Source of the DNA: Bacteroidetes bacterium GWF2_38_335 | Lineage (GTDB): Bacteria; Bacteroidota; Bacteroidia; Bacteroidales; GWF2-38-335 | Direction of reading: 5' to 3' | NCBI GenBank assembly: GCA_001769535.1 | Contig: MEOH01000002.1 | Coordinates: forward strand, 1-64,000 | DNA: 64,000 nucleotides | Shown: in pieces, positions 1-8,898 of the stretch | Layout: each line of letters starts with the position of its first letter | How positions within the stretch are numbered: the first letter of the stretch is position 1 | Notes under the pieces: generated by a model | The model's input: the letters and a program-made list of their open reading frames with translations, nothing else | Databases searched by the model: none | Told to the model about the DNA's origin: nothing | Program-made: the position numbers and the translations under genes

Positions 1-1818
1 CCAGATTCCTGTGGTTGATCCACCGTAAATGGTTCCATTTAGCACTACGGTCGCTCCTACTCCGCATACAGTCTGGTCAACTCCCGCATTCACATACGGT
101 GCATTGGTGATGGTTATCACCATATTGTCAGTAACAACAGAACAACCATCAGTTGACGATAGTGTGATTGTCACTGTTCCGGCTGCTGTGTCTGCAGGGC
201 TCGGAGTATATGTAGCGTTCATGGCAATTAATAATGAAAAGGTTCCTGTCCCCGAACTGCTCCACTGGCCTGCTGTTGCTCCACCGGTAACACTTCCGTT
301 CAATGTGACTACAGCATTGTTGGCACAAACTGTCTGATCGGCTCCAGCACTGACTATTGGGGTTGCAAGAATGGATATTACCATGTTATCTGTCACAGCA
401 GAACATCCGCCCGTTGAAGTCAGAGTCAAGTTTACAGTTCCGGCTGAAATATCTGCTGCACTCGGATTGTAAGTAGCATTCAGGGTTGTGGCATTCGGTG
501 TGAATGATCCCGTGCCTGAACTTGACCAGATTCCTGTCGTAGACCCAACAGTTACTGAACCATTGAGTGTTGTTGAAGGAGTTGTTGCACAAACCACCTG
601 ATCGGCGCCTGCATTGACAACCGGTGCTGGTAATATTTGAATCAGAATATTATCAGTGACTTCAGGACAACCACCATTACCTGTAGTTGTAAGAGTTAAT
701 GTCACTGACCCGGCAGAAATTTCACCGGCAGACGGAGTATATATTGCATTTAATGTTGTATTATTTGGATTGTATGAACCTGCGCCCCCTGACCAAATAC
801 CACCCGTTGCAACTGTAACAGAGCCATTTAGTGTATACGCTGGAGATGAAATACATACCATTGCATCTGCACCAGCATTTGCTGTAATTGCAGAAGGGTG
901 CGCAATAACAGTTTCAGTATCAGTTGCACCAGGACAGCCAGTTGTTCCGTCGGTTACAGTAACAGAAACAGATCCGACGCCAACAGATACAGATGGTGTA
1001 GTAGCTGAGTTACTCCACTGATATGAATAAGGAGGTGCTCCTCCAGTAACATTAGCAGTTAAAGTTACATTGCTACCTCCAAAGCAAATAGCTGGATTTT
1101 CAGGAGTAATATTAACAGTCATACCAGAAACAAAAAATACCCTTACAGTATCAGATGAAGAAGAAGATGAACAACCGGTTGGTATTCCCTGTCCTACAAA
1201 ATCAACATAAGGAGGATAACCTGCTGCCGCAGTAACGTAGGTAGTATCACATCCTGATATACAACTTAAATAAGAATTGTATAATCCATCAGGATCGGGA
1301 AAAATTGAATTCCAGGTAATACTGGATTCCTGAACACCTTCTATTGATAAAGTACCAGTGCAGCCCATTGCAAGTGTAATGTCGGGAGAGGCATAAACAT
1401 TTCTTGCGGTTGTTATCTGGTATCTGTTTTTGTTTCCACCCGGTTTACAATACAATATACATAAAGAATCAGCACTGGGCACACAAATAGGAGTACCTGC
1501 TGCAAATGTATCTGTACAATTGACCATATATTCCATTCCCGGAGGGGTAGCACCATCAGCCATCTGAAAACTGAATTCATCAGCCATAGGATTTATCTTT
1601 ACAATAAACCTGATACAGGGTGGTTCAGTGGCAGCACAGCAGGTTCCGTTTCGGGCAACTGAGGTTGGTGTGACCCAAATTGTATCAGGAGTTGCAGATA
1701 AATCAACATGATATGTCAGCACTTCACTATCCAGGCAATCAAAACACTGTGATTTTGAATCCTTTGGCGCTAAAAAAAGAATAGTTAGCAATGTGAAAAA
1801 AAACAACCAGGTTTTCAT
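1..1818 (-). CDS. Large secreted repeat protein, adhesin-like (C-terminus beyond window)
   Basis: An open frame of 606 codons runs leftward from an ATG at 1818 (MKTWLFFFTLL) off the window edge, so the C-terminus is missing. A signal peptide (about residues 1-24, ending near SKSQ) precedes a Cys-containing N-terminal region of about 230 residues without a family I recognise. A module of the GGxPPYxYxW type (SprB/PKD-like) follows near 1020-1080. Then come about 3.5 copies of an ~88-residue repeat with the landmarks (N/S)AGxDQxVC, LNGSVT, GIWSS and LTLTSTG; copies begin near nt 879, 615, 351 and 90. Such proteins in Bacteroidota are usually exported through the T9SS and sit on the cell surface, but the sorting domain cannot be seen here. 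Function is inferred only as surface or adhesin-like. Confidence in the frame is high, in the role moderate. Confidence 0.85.
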   Translation of the reverse strand, partial: MKTWLFFFTLLTILFLAPKDSKSQCFDCLDSEVLTYHVDLSATPDTIWVTPTSVARNGTCCAATEPPCIRFIVKINPMADEFSFQMADGATPPGMEYMVNCTDTFAAGTPICVPSADSLCILYCKPGGNKNRYQITTARNVYASPDITLAMGCTGTLSIEGVQESSITWNSIFPDPDGLYNSYLSCISGCDTTYVTAAAGYPPYVDFVGQGIPTGCSSSSSSDTVRVFFVSGMTVNITPENPAICFGGSNVTLTANVTGGAPPYSYQWSNSATTPSVSVGVGSVSVTVTDGTTGCPGATDTETVIAHPSAITANAGADAMVCISSPAYTLNGSVTVATGGIWSGGAGSYNPNNTTLNAIYTPSAGEISAGSVTLTLTTTGNGGCPEVTDNILIQILPAPVVNAGADQVVCATTPSTTLNGSVTVGSTTGIWSSSGTGSFTPNATTLNATYNPSAADISAGTVNLTLTSTGGCSAVTDNMVISILATPIVSAGADQTVCANNAVVTLNGSVTGGATAGQWSSSGTGTFSLLIAMNATYTPSPADTAAGTVTITLSSTDGCSVVTDNMVITITNAPYVNAGVDQTVCGVGATVVLNGTIYGGSTTGIW

Positions 1819-1927
1819 AAGCAAGTTTTTAAATACCTTTATTAATACTCGCATATTGACCAATAGGTTGCTTTTGTTTTATTACTGATTGATTTTACCC
1901 AATAAAAGAGTATTTTTTTATGACAAA

Positions 1928-1959
1928 AAAAAAAGGACACAAAAATGTGTCCTTTTTTT
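1928..1959 (-). terminator. Rho-independent terminator of the 1978-2706 gene
   Basis: A 14-bp stem (AAAAAAAGGACACA pairing with TGTGTCCTTTTTTT) with a 4-nt loop lies just after the stop of the leftward lipoprotein gene. The A and T tracts on both sides would let it work in either direction. Confidence 0.85.
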
Positions 1960-1977
1960 ATAATAATCTCTAATAAA

Positions 1978-2706
1978 TTATTTAGCCGGAGCAGTATGTT
2001 CCTGAATCAGGTCAGTAAGACTCTTAGCTTTTCTTTCAAATGTAATTGTACATTCTGAAAATGGGTTAACATCCAGACCATGATATAAAACAGGGTCGCC
2101 ATATTGATCTTTAGTATTGTAGGTTGGCTGTACTCCTTCGCCAAATGTCCAAACCATTTTATCAGGATTGTCATCGTTGATGGTAACGCCTACATATTTA
2201 AATTTGTGATAAATAACCAAATCCATAGCATCTTCAGCAAATTCGGGTAAATCAATATTAAAAATGTCAAAAATCTCGGTAACGGTTTCCATGGTTGGGA
2301 ATTTCATTTTTATCTCAATTGTAAAATTATCAACCACTTTGTTTTTATCAATAAACCACTCACCTTCTGTAAGTTGGAGATCAGCATATTTAAACACTTC
2401 GTCAATTTTTGAAGTAACAGAAATAAATTTACTGTCACCATAAACAATCCACATAAATAATGGACCTAGGGTTGAGTTAACTGAGTTCATATCATCCATA
2501 TGAATCCATTGTGGGAAAAAGGCAACAACACTGTCCTTTTTTTCGCCACTTGTAGTATTGTCATATAGAGAATTCATTTCCCAAACACCTTCCATTAATT
2601 CATTGGTTGGAGTGGGATCTTCTGGGTCTTCACAACTGGTAATTGTTACTATTCCAGCGATAAGGGCCAAAACCGGCAGGGCTAAAAAGTTTCTAAATAA
2701 TCTCAT
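1978..2706 (-). CDS. Putative lipoprotein of unknown function
   Basis: 242 residues. The N-terminus (basic MRLFRN, hydrophobic core, then ITSC at about residue 25) is a lipoprotein signal with its lipobox Cys, followed by an acidic, Pro-rich linker (EDPEDPTPT). The rest has alternating hydrophobic strands and phrases such as LMEGVWEMNS, which recall lipocalin-like or small beta-barrel lipoproteins of Bacteroidota. No catalytic motif is visible. It is a single gene with its own terminator downstream and a 100-nt AT-rich gap to the response regulator upstream, so it is probably transcribed alone. Lipid anchoring is well supported; the function is unknown. Confidence 0.75.
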   Translation of the reverse strand: MRLFRNFLALPVLALIAGIVTITSCEDPEDPTPTNELMEGVWEMNSLYDNTTSGEKKDSVVAFFPQWIHMDDMNSVNSTLGPLFMWIVYGDSKFISVTSKIDEVFKYADLQLTEGEWFIDKNKVVDNFTIEIKMKFPTMETVTEIFDIFNIDLPEFAEDAMDLVIYHKFKYVGVTINDDNPDKMVWTFGEGVQPTYNTKDQYGDPVLYHGLDVNPFSECTITFERKAKSLTDLIQEHTAPAK

Positions 2707-2806
2707 AGTCTTTTAATTGTTAAAGTTTATTTTAATTTTTTTTTATACGCAAAAAAAGTAATTTGGATACAAATTAACGATTTTTTCGTATTTATATCAA
2801 TAGTTT

Positions 2807-3553
2807 CTACGAAAATCTTGCCAAAAATTCTTTTTTCTTGTTTGGAGAGAGTTCAACTTCACTGTCATCAGCCATAATAACCTGTCCACCCTTGCCTTTC
2901 ACATATTTTTTAACGTATTGAATATTTATCAGATGCGATTTGTGTACCCTTAAAAAATCATAATCAGCAAGCAATTCCTCATAAAATTTTAAACTGCGGC
3001 AAATCATTTGTTTTTTTCTTTCCCTGAAGTAAAAAATCGTAAAATTATCATCACTCTGACAACGAATAATATCCTTAACCCTTACCACTTCAAAACCATC
3101 AATCAGTGGCAAAACAACTTTTTGGTTTTGTTTGTCAATATTCTGGAGGTTTTCGACGAGTATTTTGGACTGAACCGAGTTTTCATTTTTCTCGCGGCTT
3201 GCTTTTACCTTATTTACTGCGGCAATCAACTCGTCAATATCAATGGGTTTCAGAATATAATAAGACGCACTGAAATTAAGTGCTTTCACTGCATAATTGC
3301 TGTAAGCCGTGACAAAAACTGTTTCAAAATCAATATCCTCTACCCTTTCCAAAAGATCAAAGCCATTTCCGTAGGGCATTTCTATATCCAGAAAAATCAA
3401 ATCGGGATGATGCTTTTGAATGGCTGCCAATCCGGTTTCAACCGAATCGGCTGTGGCAACGACCTGAACATCCGGACAGTATTTTGCAATATAGTTTTCC
3501 AGTGTTTCACGGCTGGCCTGTTCGTCTTCTACTATAATGGCTTTTAGTATCAT
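2807..3553 (-). CDS. LytTR-family response regulator
   Basis: 248 residues from the ATG at 3553 (MILKAIIVEDEQ). A GTG 18 nt further upstream is possible but would put six extra residues before the receiver. The receiver domain (1-120) has the acidic pair E9/D10, the phospho-acceptor Asp in LIFLDIEMP (about D56), the Thr in VFVTAYS and the Lys in ILKPID. A linker leads to a LytTR DNA-binding domain (about 145-248) with the phrases DIIRCQSDDNFT and FLRVHKSHLIN. It lies 53 nt downstream of a His_kinase-type sensor kinase (35 nt if the GTG is used), so the two form a LytS/LytR-like pair. Proteins of this family bind direct repeats in target promoters; the targets are not evident here. Confidence 0.93.
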   Translation of the reverse strand: MILKAIIVEDEQASRETLENYIAKYCPDVQVVATADSVETGLAAIQKHHPDLIFLDIEMPYGNGFDLLERVEDIDFETVFVTAYSNYAVKALNFSASYYILKPIDIDELIAAVNKVKASREKNENSVQSKILVENLQNIDKQNQKVVLPLIDGFEVVRVKDIIRCQSDDNFTIFYFRERKKQMICRSLKFYEELLADYDFLRVHKSHLINIQYVKKYVKGKGGQVIMADDSEVELSPNKKKEFLARFS

Positions 3554-3606
3554 ATCAGTATTGGTTATCACCGGCCTAAAGACCAGATTATTATGGTATC
3601 CCTTGC

Positions 3607-5550
3607 CTAAAGGCCGGGGTTATTGACTACGTTTTTAATTATTATTTTCACGTTGGTTCCGGTCCGGCTTTCCTCGTCAATATCAATAATTTCAAGCTGA
3701 ATTCCGGTATTATACAATTGATTAAGCGTTTTAACCCTGTTTTCGATGTTTATCAGTCCGGTAGAAATGGTGTCCTTCTGGTTTTTTGTTTTTAATTCCA
3801 GTGATTTTCTTCTCCCAATTCCATCGTCATTGATCTGAACTTCAATATTTTTGTCATGTTGTTTTATTTCCACTGATAAAAATCCTTTTTCTTCCTTATA
3901 CCTCAATCCGTGCCAGATAGAATTTTCAATAAAGGGTTGGATGAGCATGGGCGGAATCTGAACTGCTTCTTTGTCAAAATTGCTGTCGACATTAAATGAA
4001 TAATCAAACTTGTTTTCAAATCTGGAATGTTCAAGCTTAAGATATAGATCGAGAATGCTTATTTCACTGCCCAGGGAAACAAAATCATACTTGGAATTTT
4101 CCATGACCATGCGCATGAGCCGTGAAAAATCGGAAAGAAACTTATTGGCTGATTTCTCATCCGATTTGGAAATAAAATTATTGACCGAATTTAGTGAATT
4201 AAAAATAAAATGCGGGTTCATCTGACTGCGCAATGATTTCAATGCCAGCATCTGGTTTGCCCTTCTTTTTTGTCTTGAACTACGGTAAATAAGGTACGAG
4301 CCAACCATGAGAATTCCAATGGCTGCGATCAGGGAATAAATAACCATATTTTTTATCTGCTGCCCTGTTACCAGAAGCTCGATCCTCTCATTGTCAAGTT
4401 TGTTTTTTTCTTCAAGGTTTTCAATTACCTTTTGCTTGTCATTTAGCATGGTTGCCATCGCCAAACGATCGTCAAGTTCCTTTTCCTTTGCTTTCAACAG
4501 CGAATCGGAAAGCTCGACATATTGTTTATAAGACTCGATTGCCAGTGTTGTGTTGCCTGATTTCTCATAAGCCTGTGACAGGTTTTTAATGGCAACAACC
4601 TGCTGTTCAATATCCCCAACTTCCTGTGAATACTGCATAGAATTCTGAAGATAAGGAATCGCAAAAGTCACGTTGTTCTGTGCCATTAAAGCAGTTCCGA
4701 TTTCCAGATTGTCATTGGCCAGCATGGTCTGATCGGTATTGGTCGCTGTCAGATTCAGTTCAATGGACTGCTGCCTGACTTCAATTTCCTTATCGTAGTT
4801 TTTCAATGATCTGTAATGTTTGCCCATTTCATTGAATGTGCTCAATTGGTTATCAACGTCATTATTTTCCTCAGAAACCTGCTGTGAATAGTTATAGTTT
4901 TGAATGGCCTGCTCCGATTGATTTGTTTCAGAATAAATATTTCCCAGCTTATTGCTTGCCTGAATTATTCCGTCGGGATTATTTCTGGATTTTTCAATTT
5001 TTAACCACTCCGATACATTTGAGATTGCCGAATCAACCTGCTGGTTTTTAAGCTGATAATCAGCAATTACTCCCCGGGCATATACAATATCATCGGTGTC
5101 CTTCTTCTTTTCTGCCTGTTGAAGAAACTTTTTATAATATGACTGGCTTAATTCACTTTCGCCGGCATTTCCATAGGCATCCCCCAGCTTTTTAAGGATT
5201 TTATATTGCCCTTTGGCAGATTTAGTTTCAACATACAAGTCCTCCGATTTTTTGTAAAACTGAATGGCTTTGGTATATTGGCCAATGGAATAATTGATGT
5301 CGCCCATCACCAGATAGCAATCGGCCTCGGACTTTTTATCTTTAGTATCCAGACTTATTTCAAGGGCTTTTTCAACAAAGACAACTGCTTCATCGGGTTG
5401 CTCCTTCATCAGCTTTTTTGCAGTGGCAAGCAAGGCCTTAACATCTTCATTTCCTTTTTGTTGTTGTACCTGACTTGTATTAATATTCATCTGGGCGAGC
5501 GAAACCGCAAAAGTAAAAATCAGTAATATGAAAGTTTTAATAATTTTCAT
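3607..5550 (-). CDS. TPR-containing LytS-type sensor histidine kinase
   Basis: 647 residues. A signal peptide (1-20) is followed by a periplasmic stretch of TPR repeats (about 35-350), for example the pattern around YLVMGDINYSIGQYTKAI. Then come a short coiled coil (350-398) and one membrane helix (about 401-422). The cytoplasmic His_kinase domain has the phospho-acceptor H447 in QMNPHFIFNSLN, the N-box QPFIENSIWHGL (about 538-549) and the G-box INDDGIGR (about 573-580). This architecture senses an unknown periplasmic or protein signal through the TPRs and passes phosphate to the LytTR regulator just downstream. A TATATTTG at 5555-5562 resembles a -7 box but is so close to the ATG that the mRNA would be almost leaderless. 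Confidence 0.93.
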   Translation of the reverse strand: MKIIKTFILLIFTFAVSLAQMNINTSQVQQQKGNEDVKALLATAKKLMKEQPDEAVVFVEKALEISLDTKDKKSEADCYLVMGDINYSIGQYTKAIQFYKKSEDLYVETKSAKGQYKILKKLGDAYGNAGESELSQSYYKKFLQQAEKKKDTDDIVYARGVIADYQLKNQQVDSAISNVSEWLKIEKSRNNPDGIIQASNKLGNIYSETNQSEQAIQNYNYSQQVSEENNDVDNQLSTFNEMGKHYRSLKNYDKEIEVRQQSIELNLTATNTDQTMLANDNLEIGTALMAQNNVTFAIPYLQNSMQYSQEVGDIEQQVVAIKNLSQAYEKSGNTTLAIESYKQYVELSDSLLKAKEKELDDRLAMATMLNDKQKVIENLEEKNKLDNERIELLVTGQQIKNMVIYSLIAAIGILMVGSYLIYRSSRQKRRANQMLALKSLRSQMNPHFIFNSLNSVNNFISKSDEKSANKFLSDFSRLMRMVMENSKYDFVSLGSEISILDLYLKLEHSRFENKFDYSFNVDSNFDKEAVQIPPMLIQPFIENSIWHGLRYKEEKGFLSVEIKQHDKNIEVQINDDGIGRRKSLELKTKNQKDTISTGLINIENRVKTLNQLYNTGIQLEIIDIDEESRTGTNVKIIIKNVVNNPGL

Positions 5551-5784
5551 TTACCAAATATACGATCAAAAAATGGAAAAGTAAAATTGCAAAACCTTAA
5601 AAACCCTTGTTTTGCAAGGTTTTTAACCGATTTTTAGCCATATATCCAACTGATCTGAACTGCTCACCAAGTGAAAAGGTTGTTTTACCAAGTTTGATTT
5701 TTTTTTTGATTTTTTTGAGTATAATTTTAGCCGCATATATTAAAATGGGAAAGAATAAAAAACATCAGAAAACATTAATAATAT

Positions 5785-5935
5785 GAGATTCCTCACTTCG
5801 TTCGGAATGACAATAATTAATAAAAGTGGTTTGGGAGAGTGTGATTGGATGCGCATGGCGCATCCAATCACACTCTCCCTCAACAAAAACATTTAGTTGT
5901 CATTCCGAACGAAACAAAGTGTAGTGAGGAATCTC
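5785..5935. repeat. Nested palindromic (MITE-like) element in the 5551-5969 intergenic region
   Basis: Outer inverted arms at 5785-5812 and 5898-5935 are related (one reads GAGATTCCTCACTTCG..., the other its complement with a 10-nt insertion). Between them lies a perfect 22-bp hairpin (5833-5854 with 5858-5879, loop ATG). There is no ORF inside. The rest of the 419-bp gap, 5551-5784, is AT-rich spacer with no feature I can name. Confidence 0.8.
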
Positions 5936-5969
5936 CAAAACAGTTTTTAGTCTTTTAAAAAAATAAAAT

Positions 5970-6407
5970 ATGAATATCGTTAAATCTCCCAAAAACCATC
6001 ATCTCTTCATTATTATTGCACTTGTATTATATTGTGCAAACTCATTTTCGCAGGAAAACACAAACGACTCAGCCGAACTCATTCTGAAAATTAAACCAAT
6101 CTACACCGGAAGCATCGGTTGGGGTGATATTTACAAATGTGAGGTTATTGAAGTCACTAAAGGGTCACTGAAAGACAGCACTATTTTATTGCATATTATG
6201 GTAAACAGCTACGATTCCCTGTTTTTAGAGATTCAGGAAAAACCCCAAAAAAGTAAAGCATTGAACAACATTCTTATCGGCTCATTTATACAAATTGAAA
6301 ATGACCTGCCCTATTTAAACCCCGGCTACGCATTTATGGATAGTAAGAAACGAACCTGGAAGCTTGTAGGGATTAGCAGTCCCGATAGCTATCGGGAAGC
6401 AGATTAG
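5970..6407 (+). CDS. Small secreted protein of unknown function
   Basis: 145 residues with an N-terminal signal (about 1-28; basic start, hydrophobic core, ending ANSFSQ). The mature part is soluble and has no motif I recognise; the phrase YKCEVIEVTKGSLKDS suggests a small beta-rich domain. The last codons (SPDSYREAD) are encoded by a perfect palindrome at 6380-6397 that also occurs, with one change, in intergenic DNA at 8719. The original C-terminus may therefore have been overwritten by a repeat. It follows the palindromic element directly and has a 166-nt gap to the next gene. Hypothetical; export is likely. Confidence 0.65.
   Translation: MNIVKSPKNHHLFIIIALVLYCANSFSQENTNDSAELILKIKPIYTGSIGWGDIYKCEVIEVTKGSLKDSTILLHIMVNSYDSLFLEIQEKPQKSKALNNILIGSFIQIENDLPYLNPGYAFMDSKKRTWKLVGISSPDSYREAD
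6380..6397. repeat. Short palindrome (TCCCGATAGCTATCGGGA) at the end of a CDS
   Basis: A perfect 18-bp palindrome that supplies the final codons of the 5970-6407 gene. A sister copy with A for T in the centre is at 8719-8736 in non-coding DNA. Confidence 0.75.
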
Positions 6408-6573
6408 TTGATTGAATGATTTGCTAATCAACACATTTGCAAATTAAGCAACCTTTGTTAATGAAATCCGTCATACTATAAAGCTAAATTTGTAGCTCTG
6501 GTATTTTGAAATTTTTCGGTGATTTCAAAAAACAGATCATAATAGGAAAACAATAAAAACATAAAATTGATTT

Positions 6574-8616
6574 ATGAAAAGATTAATTATTCTATTTTTT
6601 TCAATAATTATTGGAAGTAATGCTAATTCTCAAAGTTGGGAATGGCTTAATCCATTGCCTCAGGGAAACACATTGTGGTCTGTCTGTTTTACAGACAACA
6701 GCACCGGATACGTTATTGGTTTGAAGGGGACTATTCTGAAAACAACTGATGGAGGAATAAATTGGGAATTTCAGACTTCCGGTACTCTGGCCGATTTAAA
6801 TTCTGTGTATTTTGTAAATGAAAATACCGGGATTATTTCAGGAAACAATGGTACAATATTGAAAACCACAAATGGTGGAATTAATTGGATAAGCATCAGT
6901 GCAGGTATTTCATATGATTTAAATGAGGTTTATTTTATTGATTCAATGAATGGATATATTTCCGGAGATACTGGAACCATACTTAAAACAATTGATGGAG
7001 GAGATACATGGATAAGTTTGACTTCGGGTACAATTAAAAATTTGAATTCGGTTTATTTCCTTAACACTATAACTGGCTATATAGTTGGTAATTTAAGCAC
7101 CTGCCTTAAAACAACAAACGGTGGTGCAAATTGGGAAAGTTTGACAACAAGCGCTGGTGGTAATCTGAATTCTGTTTTTTTTACAGATATTAATACCGGC
7201 TTTGCAGTTGGACAGTACGGAACATTAGTCTCAACATCTGATGGCGGTATAACCTGGGAACAACAATCATTGTCTTATTTGGGTGAATTACAATCTATAA
7301 AATTCACCAACTTAAATACAGGTTTTGTGTCAGGATGGGATTGTAATCTATTAATAACAACAAATGGAGGTATCAGTTGGGAATCAGTTGGCCCAACATG
7401 GATGAATTCGGTTTATTTTTCTGATGCCAACAATGGTTTTTCAGCTGGTGAATATGGTAGAATTTATAAAACTACTGATGGCGGAATTAATTGGACAAGT
7501 ATGTCCTATGGTTTTACAGACAACATATATTCAGTTTGCTTTCCTGATCCTGATACAGGATATGTTTCAGCCTATTATGGCAGAATGTATAAAACCAACA
7601 ATGGTGGAATTAGTTGGTCCGAAATGATTTCAGGAACTTCTGAGTTTTTATTTGATATATTTTTTATAGATCCAAATATCGGATGGGCTGTTGGTAATAA
7701 CGGGGTATTAATTAATACAACCGATGCAGGAAACACATGGACAGATCAGGTTTCTGGCACATCGAATAGTTTAAGATCAGTACTTTTTTTAGATGACAAT
7801 ACAGGTTTTGCTTCGGGAAGCAATGGAACAATAATTAAAACGACTAACGGAGGTAATGATTGGACAAGCTTGGTTACGGGTACAACAAAGATATTAAGAT
7901 CAATTTGCTTTAGCAATTATAATGTTGGCTATTCAGTTGGCAATGATGGCATTATACTTAAAACGACAGATGGTGGAGACACATGGATAATTCAGCATTC
8001 AGATTCACTAAATCACTTAATTTCAGTAGATTTTATTAATGAGGATACTGGTTTTGCTGCAGGATATAATGGGACTCTGTTAAAAACTACAGATGGTGGT
8101 GAAACCTGGAACAATCTTACAGTTGACAGTACACTTTTTTATAATTCAGTTGAATTCGCAGATTCTCTTACCGGATATTTGGCAGGACAAGGTGGTAACA
8201 TTTTTAAAACAACAAACGGCGGAGTTAGCTGGGAAAATCATCAATGTGGTGCATGGACTACATTGAATTCTCTTGCCATTATCAATGAAAATACAGGCAT
8301 TGTTGTTGGTGGAGGTGGTGCTATCCTTAAAGAAACAGCAGGATTCTCTGATGTAAACATCATTCCCAAACAATCAGGAAATCTTATTTTATACCCAAAT
8401 CCCTGCTCAGATATTATTAAAATTGACGATTATTATTTTTCCGCTTCGGACAATTTTTTTATATCAATATATAGTTTACAAGGGAAATTAATGAAACAAA
8501 AACAATTAACAATTAAAGATAACGAGATTCAGTTAAATAATATTCCAGCCGGGATGTACATATTATTTGCAAATAATAATCAAAAGGTTTTTGTGGCAAA
8601 ATTTGTCAAAGAATAG
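6574..8616 (+). CDS. T9SS-secreted YCF48-like beta-propeller protein
   Basis: 680 residues. A signal peptide (1-19) is followed by 14 repeats of about 41 residues, each built as xxSVxFxxxxTGxxxGxxGTIxKTTxGGxxWxxxxSGT (YCF48/BNR-like, about 25-590). Such repeats fold as beta-propellers; two seven-bladed propellers would fit the count. The C-terminal ~75 residues are a type A T9SS sorting domain: LYPNP, then SIYSLQGKLM, then IPAGMYILF and a final KFVKE. The protein is therefore probably exported by the T9SS and fixed to or released from the surface. The YCF48 name comes from photosystem assembly and does not imply that role here. The gene has its own leader with a TAAATTTG at 6485-6492 and stands alone. 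Confidence 0.9.
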   Translation: MKRLIILFFSIIIGSNANSQSWEWLNPLPQGNTLWSVCFTDNSTGYVIGLKGTILKTTDGGINWEFQTSGTLADLNSVYFVNENTGIISGNNGTILKTTNGGINWISISAGISYDLNEVYFIDSMNGYISGDTGTILKTIDGGDTWISLTSGTIKNLNSVYFLNTITGYIVGNLSTCLKTTNGGANWESLTTSAGGNLNSVFFTDINTGFAVGQYGTLVSTSDGGITWEQQSLSYLGELQSIKFTNLNTGFVSGWDCNLLITTNGGISWESVGPTWMNSVYFSDANNGFSAGEYGRIYKTTDGGINWTSMSYGFTDNIYSVCFPDPDTGYVSAYYGRMYKTNNGGISWSEMISGTSEFLFDIFFIDPNIGWAVGNNGVLINTTDAGNTWTDQVSGTSNSLRSVLFLDDNTGFASGSNGTIIKTTNGGNDWTSLVTGTTKILRSICFSNYNVGYSVGNDGIILKTTDGGDTWIIQHSDSLNHLISVDFINEDTGFAAGYNGTLLKTTDGGETWNNLTVDSTLFYNSVEFADSLTGYLAGQGGNIFKTTNGGVSWENHQCGAWTTLNSLAIINENTGIVVGGGGAILKETAGFSDVNIIPKQSGNLILYPNPCSDIIKIDDYYFSASDNFFISIYSLQGKLMKQKQLTIKDNEIQLNNIPAGMYILFANNNQKVFVAKFVKE

Positions 8617-8718
8617 ATTTTTTATCGCATCCTGGCCGTTCGTCTTTTGACTGTCGGCTTTTTTATTGTTTAAAATTTGCGCCTCTTAATACGCGAATAA
8701 GAAAATAATCATTCGCGC

Positions 8719-8736
8719 TCCCGATAGCAATCGGGA
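8719..8736. repeat. Second copy of the TCCCGATAGC palindrome, intergenic
   Basis: TCCCGATAGCAATCGGGA, one base different from the copy at 6380-6397. It lies between phrases ATTCGCG(C) repeated at 8710, 8760 and 8770, in the 282-nt gap before the crotonase gene. Confidence 0.7.
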
Positions 8737-8833
8737 CATCACATTTGCTAATCATCAAATCATTCGCGCATTCGCGGCAAAAAAAATCATGTTTTAAAAC
8801 CTCAAATAAAAATCACACCCCCCTTATTTAGAC

Positions 8834-8863
8834 TTGTACTTTAATTTTTTATTTTTACCTTTG
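8834..8863 (+). promoter_or_regulatory. Bacteroidota-type promoter of the beta-oxidation genes
   Basis: TTG at 8834-8836 and TACCTTTG at 8856-8863 are separated by 19 nt, matching the -33/-7 consensus of the primary sigma factor of this phylum. Transcription would start near 8870, about 29 nt before the ATG at 8899. Confidence 0.8.
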
Positions 8864-8898
8864 ATTGTATTAATTAACATACCTAAAAAACCTTAAGA

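Noticed and set aside
6574-8616. Photosystem assembly factor annotation from YCF48 repeats
   Set aside because: The repeat is shared by secreted beta-propellers; the signal peptide and T9SS sorting domain show export in a non-photosynthetic context.
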